DNA of 49,786 nt from Noviherbaspirillum sp. Root189 (GTDB lineage Bacteria > Pseudomonadota > Gammaproteobacteria > Burkholderiales > Burkholderiaceae_D). Both the position numbers and the translations under genes were made by a program. The stretch covers positions 1-49,786 of the forward strand of contig NZ_LMHZ01000027.1 of NCBI RefSeq assembly GCF_001428545.1, in the 5' to 3' direction. Of the stretch, positions 34,055 to 43,536 are shown in pieces. The first letter of the stretch is position 1. Every line of letters starts with the position of its first letter. The notes under the pieces are model-generated. The model did no database searches. It was not told the DNA's origin and saw nothing but the letters and a program-made list of their open reading frames with translations.

Positions 34055-35020
34055 TCAGGCGTGTACTGCCAGCAGCTGGCGGGCAATGCGCTCGCCGCTT
34101 GCTAGCGCGGCGCTAGTCATGATGTCGAGGTTTCCTGCATACGCAGGCAAGTAATGTGCGGCTCCCTCAACCTCAAGGAATATGCTTACCTTCAGTCCCG
34201 TCATTTTGCCGATTCCTGGAATATTGAGAGGTCGGGATGCATCGATCAAATCAAACTGCACCTGTTGCTTTAAGCGGTACCCTGGAACGTAGGCTTGCAC
34301 TGCTGCCACCATGTGCGCCACAGAATCCGCAATTCGCGCTTGGGTAACTGTCACGTCAGAGCCTGGATCGGCAAGGCAATAGATAGTGTCGCGCATAATC
34401 AAAGGCGGCTCTGCCGGGTTAAGCACAATAATGGCTTTACCCTTATTGGCGCCTCCCACGGTTTCAATTGCCCGCGACGTGGTCTCGGTGAACTCATCAA
34501 TATTAGCGCGCGTGCCGGGCCCCGCCGACTTGCTTGCAATCGACGCGATAATTTCGCCGTAATGAACAGTAGTAATACGGGATACGGCGGCCACCATGGG
34601 AATCGTCGCTTGTCCTCCGCACGTAACCATATTGAGGTTGGATGCGTCTAGGGTTCCTCCCATATTCACGACGGGAACGCAGTACGGGCCAATGGCTGCG
34701 GGCGTCAGGTCAATGACCCGAATGTCGGGCCGAGTGCGACGTAACAGCGCATCATTTTCGATGTGCGCCGCCGCACTGGTTGCATCGAACACGATCCCAA
34801 TTTCACTAAATTTGGGCAGGGCCAGTAAACCCTGGACTCCTTCGGCGGTCGTTGCCACGCCCATTCTCTGGGCTCGCGCCAAACCGTCGGAGTTTGGGTC
34901 GATACCAACCATGGCCCCCATCTCCAAATGTTTGGCATGCCGTATGACCTTAATCATCAAATCGGTACCGATATTGCCCGATCCGATGATGGCTACTGGC
35001 ATTTTAGTATCTTGATTCAT
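34055..35020 (-). CDS. dmpF: Acetaldehyde dehydrogenase (acylating)
   Basis: A 321-residue CoA-acylating dehydrogenase of the DmpF/BphJ/MhpF family, making acetyl-CoA and NADH from acetaldehyde. The NAD motif [10 protein letters not shown] is at the N-terminus; the catalytic Cys lies in [10 protein letters not shown] (about residue 131); [12 protein letters not shown] is the C-terminal family motif. GAGGAG precedes the ATG. It sits between hydratase and aldolase genes, the usual order for meta-cleavage lower pathways. Confidence 0.93.
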   Translation of the reverse strand: MNQDTKMPVAIIGSGNIGTDLMIKVIRHAKHLEMGAMVGIDPNSDGLARAQRMGVATTAEGVQGLLALPKFSEIGIVFDATSAAAHIENDALLRRTRPDIRVIDLTPAAIGPYCVPVVNMGGTLDASNLNMVTCGGQATIPMVAAVSRITTVHYGEIIASIASKSAGPGTRANIDEFTETTSRAIETVGGANKGKAIIVLNPAEPPLIMRDTIYCLADPGSDVTVTQARIADSVAHMVAAVQAYVPGYRLKQQVQFDLIDASRPLNIPGIGKMTGLKVSIFLEVEGAAHYLPAYAGNLDIMTSAALASGERIARQLLAVHA

Positions 35021-35038
35021 GTCTGACTCCTCATCGGA

Positions 35039-35839
35039 TCAAGCGGAAAATACTGCACTGACCTTCCCAAGTCCTTCTATTTCGGCGTCAAAGCGATTAC
35101 CCGCCTCGACGGTCACCATCGGTCCAAGCGCCCCAGTCATCAATATATCGCCAGCTTTCAGCGGGGCACCCATGCTAACCATCATGTCGGCCAACCATAC
35201 TGCAGCGTTGAGCGGGTTGCCGAGGCAGGCGGCTCCGGTTCCAGACGATACCGTGGCCCCTTGCCGGTCCATTCTCATTGCGCAACCAGAAAGATCGAAC
35301 TTTCCTAAGCGCCTGGGCGTCGTGCCTAGCACGAAAAGTCCGCTCGAAGCATTGTCCGCCACGGTATCGGTAAGTCGAATATCCCAGTTAGAGATCCGGC
35401 TACCTACTATTTCAATGGCAGGCAACGCATATTCAGTGGCCGATATGAGATCAGCCACGGTGTGCTTTTCATATGTGAGATCACGCCCTAATACCAGAGC
35501 GATTTCCGCCTCCACTTTCGGCTGCAGAGTACGAGACATAGCGATTTCCTCCCCGTCACCAATCGCCATGTGACTAAACAGCATGCCGAAGTCCGGCGAA
35601 CTGACGCCTAGTTGCTTCTGCACGGCCAACGACGTTAAGCCAATTTTCCGTCCGATCAACCGGTGGCCAATTTCACTCAGTCGCCTAGTATTGTGTGACT
35701 GAATGGCATAGGCTGTGGCGACCAAATCGTCGCCATCCGCTGCCTCGATAATCTGCTCCCGGACAGGTGCGCAAAGCGATCGCGACTCTTGCGCGTCCCA
35801 GAGTTGTTCGGCGATTTGCTCAATTTTTGTTTGGTTCAT
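35039..35839 (-). CDS. dmpE: 2-oxopent-4-enoate (2-hydroxypenta-2,4-dienoate) hydratase
   Basis: A 266-residue member of the FAH-like hydratase family (DmpE/XylJ/MhpD/BphH). It adds water to 2-hydroxypenta-2,4-dienoate to give 4-hydroxy-2-oxovalerate. Family motifs are GRKIGLTS (about 60), [15 protein letters not shown] with the metal-binding Glu residues (about 105), and [12 protein letters not shown] (about 205). GGAG precedes the ATG, and the gene follows a promoter with the regulon's palindrome about 260 bp upstream. First gene of the lower-pathway operon. Confidence 0.92.
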   Translation of the reverse strand: MNQTKIEQIAEQLWDAQESRSLCAPVREQIIEAADGDDLVATAYAIQSHNTRRLSEIGHRLIGRKIGLTSLAVQKQLGVSSPDFGMLFSHMAIGDGEEIAMSRTLQPKVEAEIALVLGRDLTYEKHTVADLISATEYALPAIEIVGSRISNWDIRLTDTVADNASSGLFVLGTTPRRLGKFDLSGCAMRMDRQGATVSSGTGAACLGNPLNAAVWLADMMVSMGAPLKAGDILMTGALGPMVTVEAGNRFDAEIEGLGKVSAVFSA

Positions 35840-36114
35840 GGAAGTCTCCGTGATATCAGTCTCTGTCGTCGCACTCTAAACAGCGCTTGTTAGCTACCTG
35901 ATTTAATTCATTGCTCCAACCCTCGATGCATACAGAATGAAACGAGCGCCTATTGGAGATCGCGTTGGTAAAGCGGTATTGCCAAGGGAAAGGCGTTCTC
36001 TACAGATATACATTTCTAGGCCAATAAGTGTTTCACTGACTTAACTGAACAAAAGATTGTTTCAACCCAAGACGATACTTTGTGGGAGCTTAAACAACTT
36101 ATAGTTCTTGGTTT
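35840..36114. other. Long untranslated leader of the hydratase operon
   Basis: If transcription starts near 36108 the leader is about 260 nt. No gene is supported. A closer second promoter cannot be excluded. Confidence 0.4.
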
Positions 36115-36143
36115 ATCATACAATGGTATGACCAAAGAATCAA
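36115..36143 (-). promoter_or_regulatory. Promoter of the hydratase operon
   Basis: On the minus strand TTGATT (36143-36138) and TATGAT (36120-36115) are 17 bp apart. Twenty bases here (36108-36127) are identical to the promoter at 46088-46107. Confidence 0.75.
36124..36134. promoter_or_regulatory. FadR-type GntR operator, site 1
   Basis: TGGTATGACCA fits the FadR-subfamily pattern TGGTNNNACCA and sits in the spacer between the -35 and -10 boxes, so binding would block RNA polymerase. The GntR gene 430 bp away is the obvious candidate regulator. Confidence 0.7.
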
Positions 36144-36561
36144 GCTGCAACGATGGGTGCTAATACTACGTTTTAAGTGCCCCTTCCGATAAATCGTCCC
36201 GTTTTAAATTAGAGTAGTCGAGAGATTCTTTATAAACACATTAACAATATGAACTACTTGGTGGCTTTACCTATGGATGGATTCAAGGCTTTCAATTCGT
36301 ATTGGCACAGGTAAATTTGCCGAACCTTGGCGGAGAACTTGTTGAGATGCTTACCGGCAAATCGCCGTAGAGTTGTTATCTCGCACCTAAAACCATTTTT
36401 GGTGATCTCCGCTTTATGTCAACATGCACTTTTTGGTAGAACTTACAAAGGTAAAACCAATATAATTATCAGTTAGCGATTCCGATTGCACCATGCACAG
36501 CTTAAAAGATCTGGCCTTGAAGAAGTTAAGATGCATGAACGCTTATTTACAAAGATCCTGA
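36144..36561. other. AT-rich region upstream of the GntR gene
   Basis: No gene is supported. It must carry the GntR promoter. No further TGGTNNNACCA site was seen here, so autoregulation from this stretch is not evident. Confidence 0.4.
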
Positions 36562-37314
36562 ATGTTTGAGCCCATACCTGCCCGACGAGCTTTTGAAGAA
36601 GTTTGCCAACAAATCCGTGCCCGAGTCGCAAGCGGTGCACTCAAAAAAGGAGACAAGCTTCCGCCTGAACGTTCGTTGGCCGAACAGCTAGGCGTGAGCC
36701 GTCTCGCCATTCGTGAGGCGTTGAGAAGCTTAGAAAACGCTGGGATCGTGGAACTGCAACGCGGACCTAAAGGCGGTGCTTTTATTCGCGGTGGCAGCGA
36801 CGAAAAATTGACGCAGTTAATGCAAGATATGCTCGACCTCGGTACGATTCCGCTCTCGGACTTGACTGAAGCACGTATTTTTATTCTTGACTCAGTTACA
36901 CGATTGGCGTGCGAACGCGCCACCGAAGAAGACCTGGACGCCCTGGAAGAGAACGTTCGTCTCAACGAGGAAGTGGTCGAGTCAGGGGATGCCAATGCAC
37001 GCTTACAACAAGCGGGGGAATTTTACCGGCACTTAGCCGCAGCAACGAAAAACAAGGCGCTAATAATTGTAGTCAAATCTCTGACCGACATTATGCGCAC
37101 CGTTCTTTCCAAAATGGAGCTTTACCCCTCCAAAGAGCTTACACAGTCCCGTCGCCGTTTAATGCAACAGTTGCGACAGCGTAATCCTGATAGGGCCGCA
37201 GCAGAGATGCGTGCACATCTGCAAAAGTTGCATGATCATGTCAGTACGCATTCCAAATCCCGGAATCTGTTAAATTCCTCGGAGGTTGTGACCTCTTTAG
37301 ATCTGGAGTTATAG
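36562..37314 (+). CDS. FadR-subfamily GntR transcriptional regulator
   Basis: A 250-residue regulator. The N-terminal winged helix-turn-helix is clear (KLPPERSLAEQLGVSRLAIR at about residues 33-52, then EALRSLENAGIVELQRG). The C-terminal FCD ligand domain follows (DLTEARIFILDSVTRLACE, RHLAAATKNKALIIVV), including His residues that bind metal in the family. It lies between the two operons that share a FadR-type palindrome and is likely their repressor, released by a pathway substrate or intermediate. It is convergent with the extradiol dioxygenase gene. The upstream ribosome site is weak. Ligand unknown. Confidence 0.88.
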   Translation: MFEPIPARRAFEEVCQQIRARVASGALKKGDKLPPERSLAEQLGVSRLAIREALRSLENAGIVELQRGPKGGAFIRGGSDEKLTQLMQDMLDLGTIPLSDLTEARIFILDSVTRLACERATEEDLDALEENVRLNEEVVESGDANARLQQAGEFYRHLAAATKNKALIIVVKSLTDIMRTVLSKMELYPSKELTQSRRRLMQQLRQRNPDRAAAEMRAHLQKLHDHVSTHSKSRNLLNSSEVVTSLDLEL

Positions 37315-37347
37315 AGGGCTATTGTAAATCTAGAAGAATATTTTCGC

Positions 37348-37395
37348 AGCGCTAACCCAGAGGTGGCACCACAGTCCAACCTTTGGGTTAGCGCT
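37348..37395. terminator. Long hairpin between convergent genes
   Basis: AGCGCTAACCCA (37348-37359) pairs perfectly with TGGGTTAGCGCT (37384-37395), and inner bases extend the stem. A run of eight A follows on the plus strand, so the U-run precedes the hairpin in the minus-strand transcript and there is none after it in the plus-strand one. It probably acts as a bidirectional transcription barrier or 3' mRNA stabiliser. Confidence 0.6.
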
Positions 37396-37409
37396 AAAAA
37401 AAAGTACTA

Positions 37410-38483
37410 TTATTTCGAGTTATAAACAGCGAATACTTTGTTGGAGTTAAAAGTATGTGTTTCTACAAAATCGCTCCATTTTAATTCCGCCCCAATCTCC
37501 TGCATTGCTCCCAGCAAGGCGCACCAATTTAGCACTTCTTGCTGGCCGGCGTGTTCAAACGCAGATAACGAGGTGTTCTGCCACTGTTGATAATCGCCGG
37601 AAGTCATTGCCTTATAAAGCCGGCGATCCGCTTCGGTGTCCGGCCGCAAATGCCAAGTATGGTCAACCAGGAATGCATGAGACCAGCTTGACGACGCAAT
37701 GAGAGCTACCCGCCATGGAGAATCTCGGAAGATACGTGCGGTGGCCCTTCCAACTTCCATCAAACGCGCTGGCGATGGCGAAGGAGGGTCGAAATCCATC
37801 TCTTTTCCGAACGGTGCCATGCTTCCCCGAGCACAGATAACGGACTTTCCATAGCAATTGACTGGAAAGCAAATGGTCGGGTAGTCCCAACCCAGTTTGC
37901 GTTCATAATCAAGGTAAAGAATCGCGTTGGTAAATGCGTGCGCCAGGCTTTCATGGTGAAGCGGTTTGTATGCATAAGCCACGTCTATATTCGACTCGAT
38001 CAGCTTGGAAGCGAAATATTTCGCGATAGCACGATTGCCGCGTATGCGGTAATGCTTGTCCGGCCCTTCATTCCATACGTTTGGGCGACCCTCACCCATA
38101 CCTGCCGTCTGTTGGGCATGCCGCCAAGGGTAGAGATCGATATCGTCATACGCGAGAATGGAAAACGCCGGTACGATGTCTTCTTTGAAGTTCTCGTATT
38201 GATCGTCTCCCCAGATTACTACGACGTCCGGCTTGAACTGGTCAAGCGCCTGTCGTACTCGAACGAAGTTCTCGACCAACGCTGCCCGATGTTTGGCCGC
38301 CGCAGCCGCACCCCTGTCATTTCCCCACTCTGCCTGCATTTCAGTCGGCCACTGTGCGGAATCTTTTGCGTCCGCCGGTATGCCTGGATCCTTCAGGGTA
38401 CGTTCGATCAACCAGCCCATTTTTTCATCGCTTGTACAAAGCGGCGGATAATGGGATAAACCTAATCCAAGGATTTCTGCCAT
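37410..38483 (-). CDS. LigB-type (class III) extradiol ring-cleavage dioxygenase
   Basis: A 357-residue non-heme Fe(II) dioxygenase of the LigB superfamily. The N-terminal GLGLSHYPPL carries the first conserved His, VVIWGDDQYENF the central Asp region, and ASSSWSHAFLVDHTWH the C-terminal conserved block. ATG at 38483 has AAGGAG six bases upstream and is preferred over one five codons earlier. It is the last gene of the dioxygenase operon and unrelated to the VOC enzyme of region 1. The probable substrate is the diol made by the dihydrodiol dehydrogenase, perhaps a carboxylated catechol, judging from the neighbouring decarboxylase-like gene. Regiochemistry is unknown. Confidence 0.85.
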   Translation of the reverse strand: MAEILGLGLSHYPPLCTSDEKMGWLIERTLKDPGIPADAKDSAQWPTEMQAEWGNDRGAAAAAKHRAALVENFVRVRQALDQFKPDVVVIWGDDQYENFKEDIVPAFSILAYDDIDLYPWRHAQQTAGMGEGRPNVWNEGPDKHYRIRGNRAIAKYFASKLIESNIDVAYAYKPLHHESLAHAFTNAILYLDYERKLGWDYPTICFPVNCYGKSVICARGSMAPFGKEMDFDPPSPSPARLMEVGRATARIFRDSPWRVALIASSSWSHAFLVDHTWHLRPDTEADRRLYKAMTSGDYQQWQNTSLSAFEHAGQQEVLNWCALLGAMQEIGAELKWSDFVETHTFNSNKVFAVYNSK

Positions 38484-38614
38484 CTGTGGCTCCTTCAATG
38501 TTGGACGACGGTAGACAGGGCGTGACCAGCCCGCCGTAAGATATTCACTTGGAATAGACAGCCTCTCCTTGCACGGAATGCAAGGAGTAAACCGTCACCC
38601 CTCTTGGACTCGGA

Positions 38615-39475
<861 letters not shown>

Positions 39476-39626
39476 TTATTCGTTGTGTTGAGTCGCGACG
39501 CTTGCCATATTGCGTACGTCATTTGTTCTCCGCCGTATGCGATCGCATGCTGTGAAGACCATTATCGGGGAGACTTAAGTGCCTACTTCAAAAAATCCGT
39601 TGGATTGCGGGGACAAGCCACCCAAT

Positions 39627-40601
39627 TCAATCGACCTTAATCTGGTTGTCATTGATTAGCTTTGCCCATACATCTCGATCACGCGCAACTATCTTGCTAA
39701 ATTCTTCGTGTGGTCGACCGGTTGGCTCCAGGCCAGTTTTTAGTAAACGTGACGCAATCTCTGGACGCTGCACTGTCTTGACAAAGAATTGAGAGAGCTT
39801 ATCGACGATCGGTTTCGGTGTCTTTGCAGGGACAAAGACACCGGTCCACCCACCAGTGTTCAAATTAGGGAAGCCCGCCTCAGCGAAGGTCGGTACATCC
39901 GGAGCTATCTTGGACTTATTACCGCTGACTGCAATCAGGCGGAGTTTATTAGTATCGTGCAACTGCTTGTGCGTTCCTACTGTTCCAAAAGCCGCAATGA
40001 TATGCCCGCCAAGTAAGTCATTCACTGCCGGTGTTTCCCCCCTATAGGGTATGTGATTCCATACGATGCCGGTTTCACGAGCAAGCTGTTCGCCTAAGAT
40101 ATGGCCGGTGGTGCCGCCCCCAAAGGAGCCAAAAGCGTATTTGCCGGGGGATTGTTTGGCGGAAGCGACGAATTCACCAAGTGTTTTCGCCGGATGGTTG
40201 ATGGCGATCGAAAACGCAATCGGGTTATACATTGTTTCGGCGACCGGTGTGAGGTCCGTAAGCCGGTACGGCGCATCCTTATGGAGTATGTCGTTCTGTA
40301 CGATACTTGAAATCGTCATAAACACGGTATATCCGTCTGCTGGTGCCTTAGCAACCGTGTTGGCACCAATCATGCCGCTCGCGCCGGTCTTGTTTTCCAC
40401 GATGACAGGCTGCTTGAATTCCTTGGAAAGCTCTTCGCCAAGAATACGCGCTGCAGCATCGAGCGATCCACCCGGTGCTAACGGCACTATGATCTTAATC
40501 ATTTTTGAAGGCCAGTTTTCTTCAGCAAAGCTTGTATGTCCGACTAAGCTTATTGAAAGGCCAATAACGGCTTTGGAAAACGTTAGAGCAAAACTTTTCA
40601 T
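39627..40601 (-). CDS. Bug/TctC-family periplasmic solute-binding protein
   Basis: A 324-residue extracytoplasmic receptor of the tripartite tricarboxylate transporter family. The signal peptide ends near HTSFAEE (about residue 27). Family motifs are IIVPLAPGGSLDAAAR and VENKTGASGMIGANTVAKA. No TctA or TctB membrane partner is in the window, so it is an orphan receptor, as is common in Burkholderiales; it may share a transporter encoded elsewhere or act as a ligand sensor. GGAG precedes the ATG. The likely ligand is the pathway's aromatic acid. Confidence 0.88.
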   Translation of the reverse strand: MKSFALTFSKAVIGLSISLVGHTSFAEENWPSKMIKIIVPLAPGGSLDAAARILGEELSKEFKQPVIVENKTGASGMIGANTVAKAPADGYTVFMTISSIVQNDILHKDAPYRLTDLTPVAETMYNPIAFSIAINHPAKTLGEFVASAKQSPGKYAFGSFGGGTTGHILGEQLARETGIVWNHIPYRGETPAVNDLLGGHIIAAFGTVGTHKQLHDTNKLRLIAVSGNKSKIAPDVPTFAEAGFPNLNTGGWTGVFVPAKTPKPIVDKLSQFFVKTVQRPEIASRLLKTGLEPTGRPHEEFSKIVARDRDVWAKLINDNQIKVD

Positions 40602-40746
40602 CGCTGTCTCCGTAATTTATTTAAATGAATGCCCTTATACACGCGGCATGGTTGTAGCTTCCAAAATCGGAACTGAAAGGACTTGGTCAGCCCTCAAAAT
40701 GACTGTTTAATCTCCGCCTGCTTGAGCGCTATTCATCAAAACAGGA

Positions 40747-41112
40747 TTAATCCACTTCGACGCCTAATATTCCGTCGCGAATCGACGGCCGATAAATTTG
40801 AATTGGTTCAACTGCTGGAAAGGCCGTCGCTTGGCCGGTGCGGATATCGAATTTCCCGGCATGCCAAGGGCATTCGATTTCACAACCTTCCACGAAGCCA
40901 TCGCACAGAGAGGCCTCACCGTGCGAGCATGTATCAGCTGTCACAAAAAATTCACCATCAAGCAAGAAAACTGCCAATGGCGGCAGGCCATCTACGACAA
41001 CGCGCGTACCGGCTTCCGGCACTACATCACCGACCGGACATAACGCGCGCCAAGAACCAATGGGCTGATCGTCATCTTTGGACGCTATTTGGGTCTGTTC
41101 TACAGTCATCAT
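40747..41112 (-). CDS. Rieske-type [2Fe-2S] ferredoxin
   Basis: A 121-residue Rieske ferredoxin with cluster ligands in DTCSHGEASL and IECPWHAGKFD. It should reduce the dioxygenase encoded in the same operon and be reduced by the flavoprotein at 31035-32057. Its sequence layout resembles the region 1 ferredoxin (both have a GTRV-VDG/AGPP strand before the cluster). The first 15 residues are polar; either of two adjacent Met codons may be the start. Confidence 0.88.
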   Translation of the reverse strand: MMTVEQTQIASKDDDQPIGSWRALCPVGDVVPEAGTRVVVDGLPPLAVFLLDGEFFVTADTCSHGEASLCDGFVEGCEIECPWHAGKFDIRTGQATAFPAVEPIQIYRPSIRDGILGVEVD

Positions 41113-41165
41113 ATTGAGATAAATCTACTAGTTAGTTTCAAACGACTTCACGTGACATCCTATTG

Positions 41166-42185
41166 CTATCCACCAGCCGAAATACCAAGCCATCGATACG
41201 CGTTTTCCCACAATAGCAATGCTCGGTGGCTTTCTGACAAAGACAGTTGTTCTATACGACCAACCGGATCTGGATCTTGTATCGCAAAGGGATAGTCGGA
41301 GCCGACGAGCACTTGCGTCTCTCCGAACCTTCGCATTAGCGTGGTTATCGTCTCAGCTTCATAGACAAGACTATCGAAATATAAGAGTCGGGACAGTTCT
41401 GATGGAGAACGTGACATACCCTCACGCAAGTTAGGGAAAGTTGCCCAGCCATGTTGAAGGCGTGGCAAAAGCGATGCGAATGAGCCCCCGCCATGACTGG
41501 CTGCTATACGTAAATTTGGATGGCGCTCCAGAACTCCCCCAGTTATGAGCGATGCTAGGGCCATACCTGTTTCTGATGGAAATGCGAGCACTTGCTCAAG
41601 ATTCTTCGGTCCTACTATCCGGTCCATACCTGTTGGACGTAAGGGATGGATGAACACTGCCGCATTCCAAGTTTCGACGGCAGCCCAAAACGGTTCAAAT
41701 TCGGGCGCTCCGATTGGAGTACCGTTTATGTTCCCGGCAATTTCGACCCCCGACAATTTCAAGACATTGATGACATAGTCGAGTTCTGCGATAGCATGCC
41801 GAACGTCTTGCAAAGGAATTGCACCAAGTCCAAAGAACCGTCCGGCGCTGTTGTTAACCAGTGCTGCAATTTCTTCATTAATGTAGCGAAGTAGTACAGC
41901 TGCATCATCAGCATCGAGCCAGTACGAGAGCAGTTCAGGCATGGGTGACAGGACTTGCGCGCCAATGGCAAGATCATCCATGTCGCCAATACGGGCTCGA
42001 GCATCCCATGTCCTATCTGATACTGTACGGTACACTTTTCCTGAGACCATGACATGCCGGTGGCATGGTTGAGCAGGCACTATGGAAGGCCACGGCACCT
42101 CGGTTCCTTTCCCTATATACGCGGGGAAATGCTCTGGAACGAAGTGTGTGTGGACATCAACGGCTCCGCACGTGCAGTTAGTCAT
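41166..42185 (-). CDS. ACMSD-like amidohydrolase, probable decarboxylase
   Basis: A 339-residue amidohydrolase-2 (ACMSD) family protein. The metal-binding set is present: HTH in VDVHTHFVP (about residues 10-15), His in FIHPLRP (about 178), His in AASHGGGS (about 233), and Asp in LVGSDYPF (about 295). Members decarboxylate aromatic or ring-opened acids (2-amino-3-carboxymuconate semialdehyde, resorcylates, 5-carboxyvanillate); a few are hydrolases. AGGAGG precedes the ATG. Between dihydrodiol dehydrogenase and ring-cleavage genes it most likely removes a ring carboxyl before or after cleavage. The exact substrate is unknown. Confidence 0.85.
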   Translation of the reverse strand: MTNCTCGAVDVHTHFVPEHFPAYIGKGTEVPWPSIVPAQPCHRHVMVSGKVYRTVSDRTWDARARIGDMDDLAIGAQVLSPMPELLSYWLDADDAAVLLRYINEEIAALVNNSAGRFFGLGAIPLQDVRHAIAELDYVINVLKLSGVEIAGNINGTPIGAPEFEPFWAAVETWNAAVFIHPLRPTGMDRIVGPKNLEQVLAFPSETGMALASLITGGVLERHPNLRIAASHGGGSFASLLPRLQHGWATFPNLREGMSRSPSELSRLLYFDSLVYEAETITTLMRRFGETQVLVGSDYPFAIQDPDPVGRIEQLSLSESHRALLLWENAYRWLGISAGG

Positions 42186-42259
42186 TCAGGTACCTCCTGG
42201 TCCGGCCGTTTTCTGCATGGACACATGCTGATCTCCTTAGAATCGCGTTCTAACGATCC

Positions 42260-43051
42260 TCATGGCATTGCGCTGCCGCCATTGATGCTAAAGTCTTGGC
42301 CGGTGATAAAGCTGCACTCTTTGCGTGAGAGGAAGTACACCAAATCGCTTATCTCCTCGACCTCCGCACCTCGCCCCTTAGGAATGACGTTAAGGAACGC
42401 CTTCGCCAGCGCCGGTTCCGATTCCAGTCGAGCGCGTAGCCGTCCCGAATTGATGGCGCATGGTGAGACGGTGTTGACAGTAATATCCAGATGAGCCCAA
42501 TCGCGCGCCAATCCGACTGTCAGTCCAACCACCCCTCCCTTAGCGGCGTTATACGCTGCATGGTTTGGAATGCCGGTACGTAGCGAGTCCGCACCAATGT
42601 TTATAATGCGCCCATGGTTCTGGGCGACCATCAAGGGAAGCGCCTTATGGCAACACCAGATTGTCGTCCATAGATTGCGCGCAAGGGTGATCTGCAGCGA
42701 TTCAGCGTCATGCTCGAGGAAAGGACGGATAATGCCACCGCCGGCATTATTAACGAGCACATCGACAGTACCGAAGCAGGCAACGGCATGTGCGACCATT
42801 GCCTGCACGGCATTTTCCTGCGAAAGGTCGCCCGTGAAGTGGGTGATACGCTCGCCACCACTAACCCCGAGCCTTTCATTTAGTTCACGTGCGGCCTGTT
42901 CAACGCTTGGGTCAGCGTCGGCAAGGAGGACATTCATGCCCTCCTCGACCAGGCGACTCGCAATGCTCCGTCCAAGACCGCCTGCGCCCATTCCAGCTCC
43001 GGTTACGATCGCGGTACGCGCATCCTTGCCTGAATTGACTTGGCTGCTCAT
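42260..43051 (-). CDS. SDR-family cis-dihydrodiol dehydrogenase
   Basis: A 263-residue classical short-chain dehydrogenase. The cofactor loop is TGAGMGAGGLG, the structural motif NNAGGG, the catalytic Tyr and Lys are in YNAAKGG, and Asn and Ser lie in GRIINIGADS. In dioxygenase operons this enzyme oxidises the cis-dihydrodiol to a catechol with NAD+. Its ATG overlaps the beta-subunit stop as ATGA, which ties it to the dioxygenase. The C-terminal GQDFSINGGSAMP is the usual SDR end. A fatty-acid-type reductase is a less likely alternative. Confidence 0.87.
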   Translation of the reverse strand: MSSQVNSGKDARTAIVTGAGMGAGGLGRSIASRLVEEGMNVLLADADPSVEQAARELNERLGVSGGERITHFTGDLSQENAVQAMVAHAVACFGTVDVLVNNAGGGIIRPFLEHDAESLQITLARNLWTTIWCCHKALPLMVAQNHGRIINIGADSLRTGIPNHAAYNAAKGGVVGLTVGLARDWAHLDITVNTVSPCAINSGRLRARLESEPALAKAFLNVIPKGRGAEVEEISDLVYFLSRKECSFITGQDFSINGGSAMP

Positions 43052-43536
43052 AGGATAATGCTCAACTTGTTCTGCGTACGTAGTGTTTCGGTATCAAGTA
43101 CAGCCTTCTTCATGCTGATCCTTAGGTTACCGCCTTCATCTTCCTTCACGTCGTATACTGCATGCCCTGGATACACATCGACCCTATCTTCGCGAGAGCG
43201 ATAGACGACAAAGTTGCAAACGATTCGTGTTGTCCCGTTAGTGCTTTCTTTAACTTGAACATTTGAAATTAGTCTGCGCGTACGGGAACGCGGATACTCG
43301 GCATGCGCAGTCTTTTTGAGGAGGCGTTCGGCGCGCTGCTCCAAGCGATGACGATCATCGTAAACCAAGTACAGCACCTCACCAGGCTCACCTTCCGGCT
43401 TGTCAGTTGGGGGAATAAGATACTGTCCATCTTCAGTAAACAGTGCGGCCCATTCCCTCAGCTTCCATTGGTCCAGCAGTTCGGCCTCATGGTACAACAG
43501 CGCCTCCGCGCCTTCTCGGTTGATACCCATTGTCAT
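43048..43536 (-). CDS. Aromatic-ring-hydroxylating dioxygenase beta subunit (second pathway)
   Basis: A 162-residue SnoaL-like small subunit. EALLYHEAELLDQWKLREWA is the N-terminal helix, LFTEDGQYLIPP the first strands, and YPRSRTRRLISNVQV the conserved central strand. ATG at 43536 overlaps the alpha stop as ATGA and is preferred over an upstream in-frame start inside the alpha gene. It builds the structural part of the dioxygenase. Confidence 0.87.
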   Translation of the reverse strand: MTMGINREGAEALLYHEAELLDQWKLREWAALFTEDGQYLIPPTDKPEGEPGEVLYLVYDDRHRLEQRAERLLKKTAHAEYPRSRTRRLISNVQVKESTNGTTRIVCNFVVYRSREDRVDVYPGHAVYDVKEDEGGNLRISMKKAVLDTETLRTQNKLSIIL

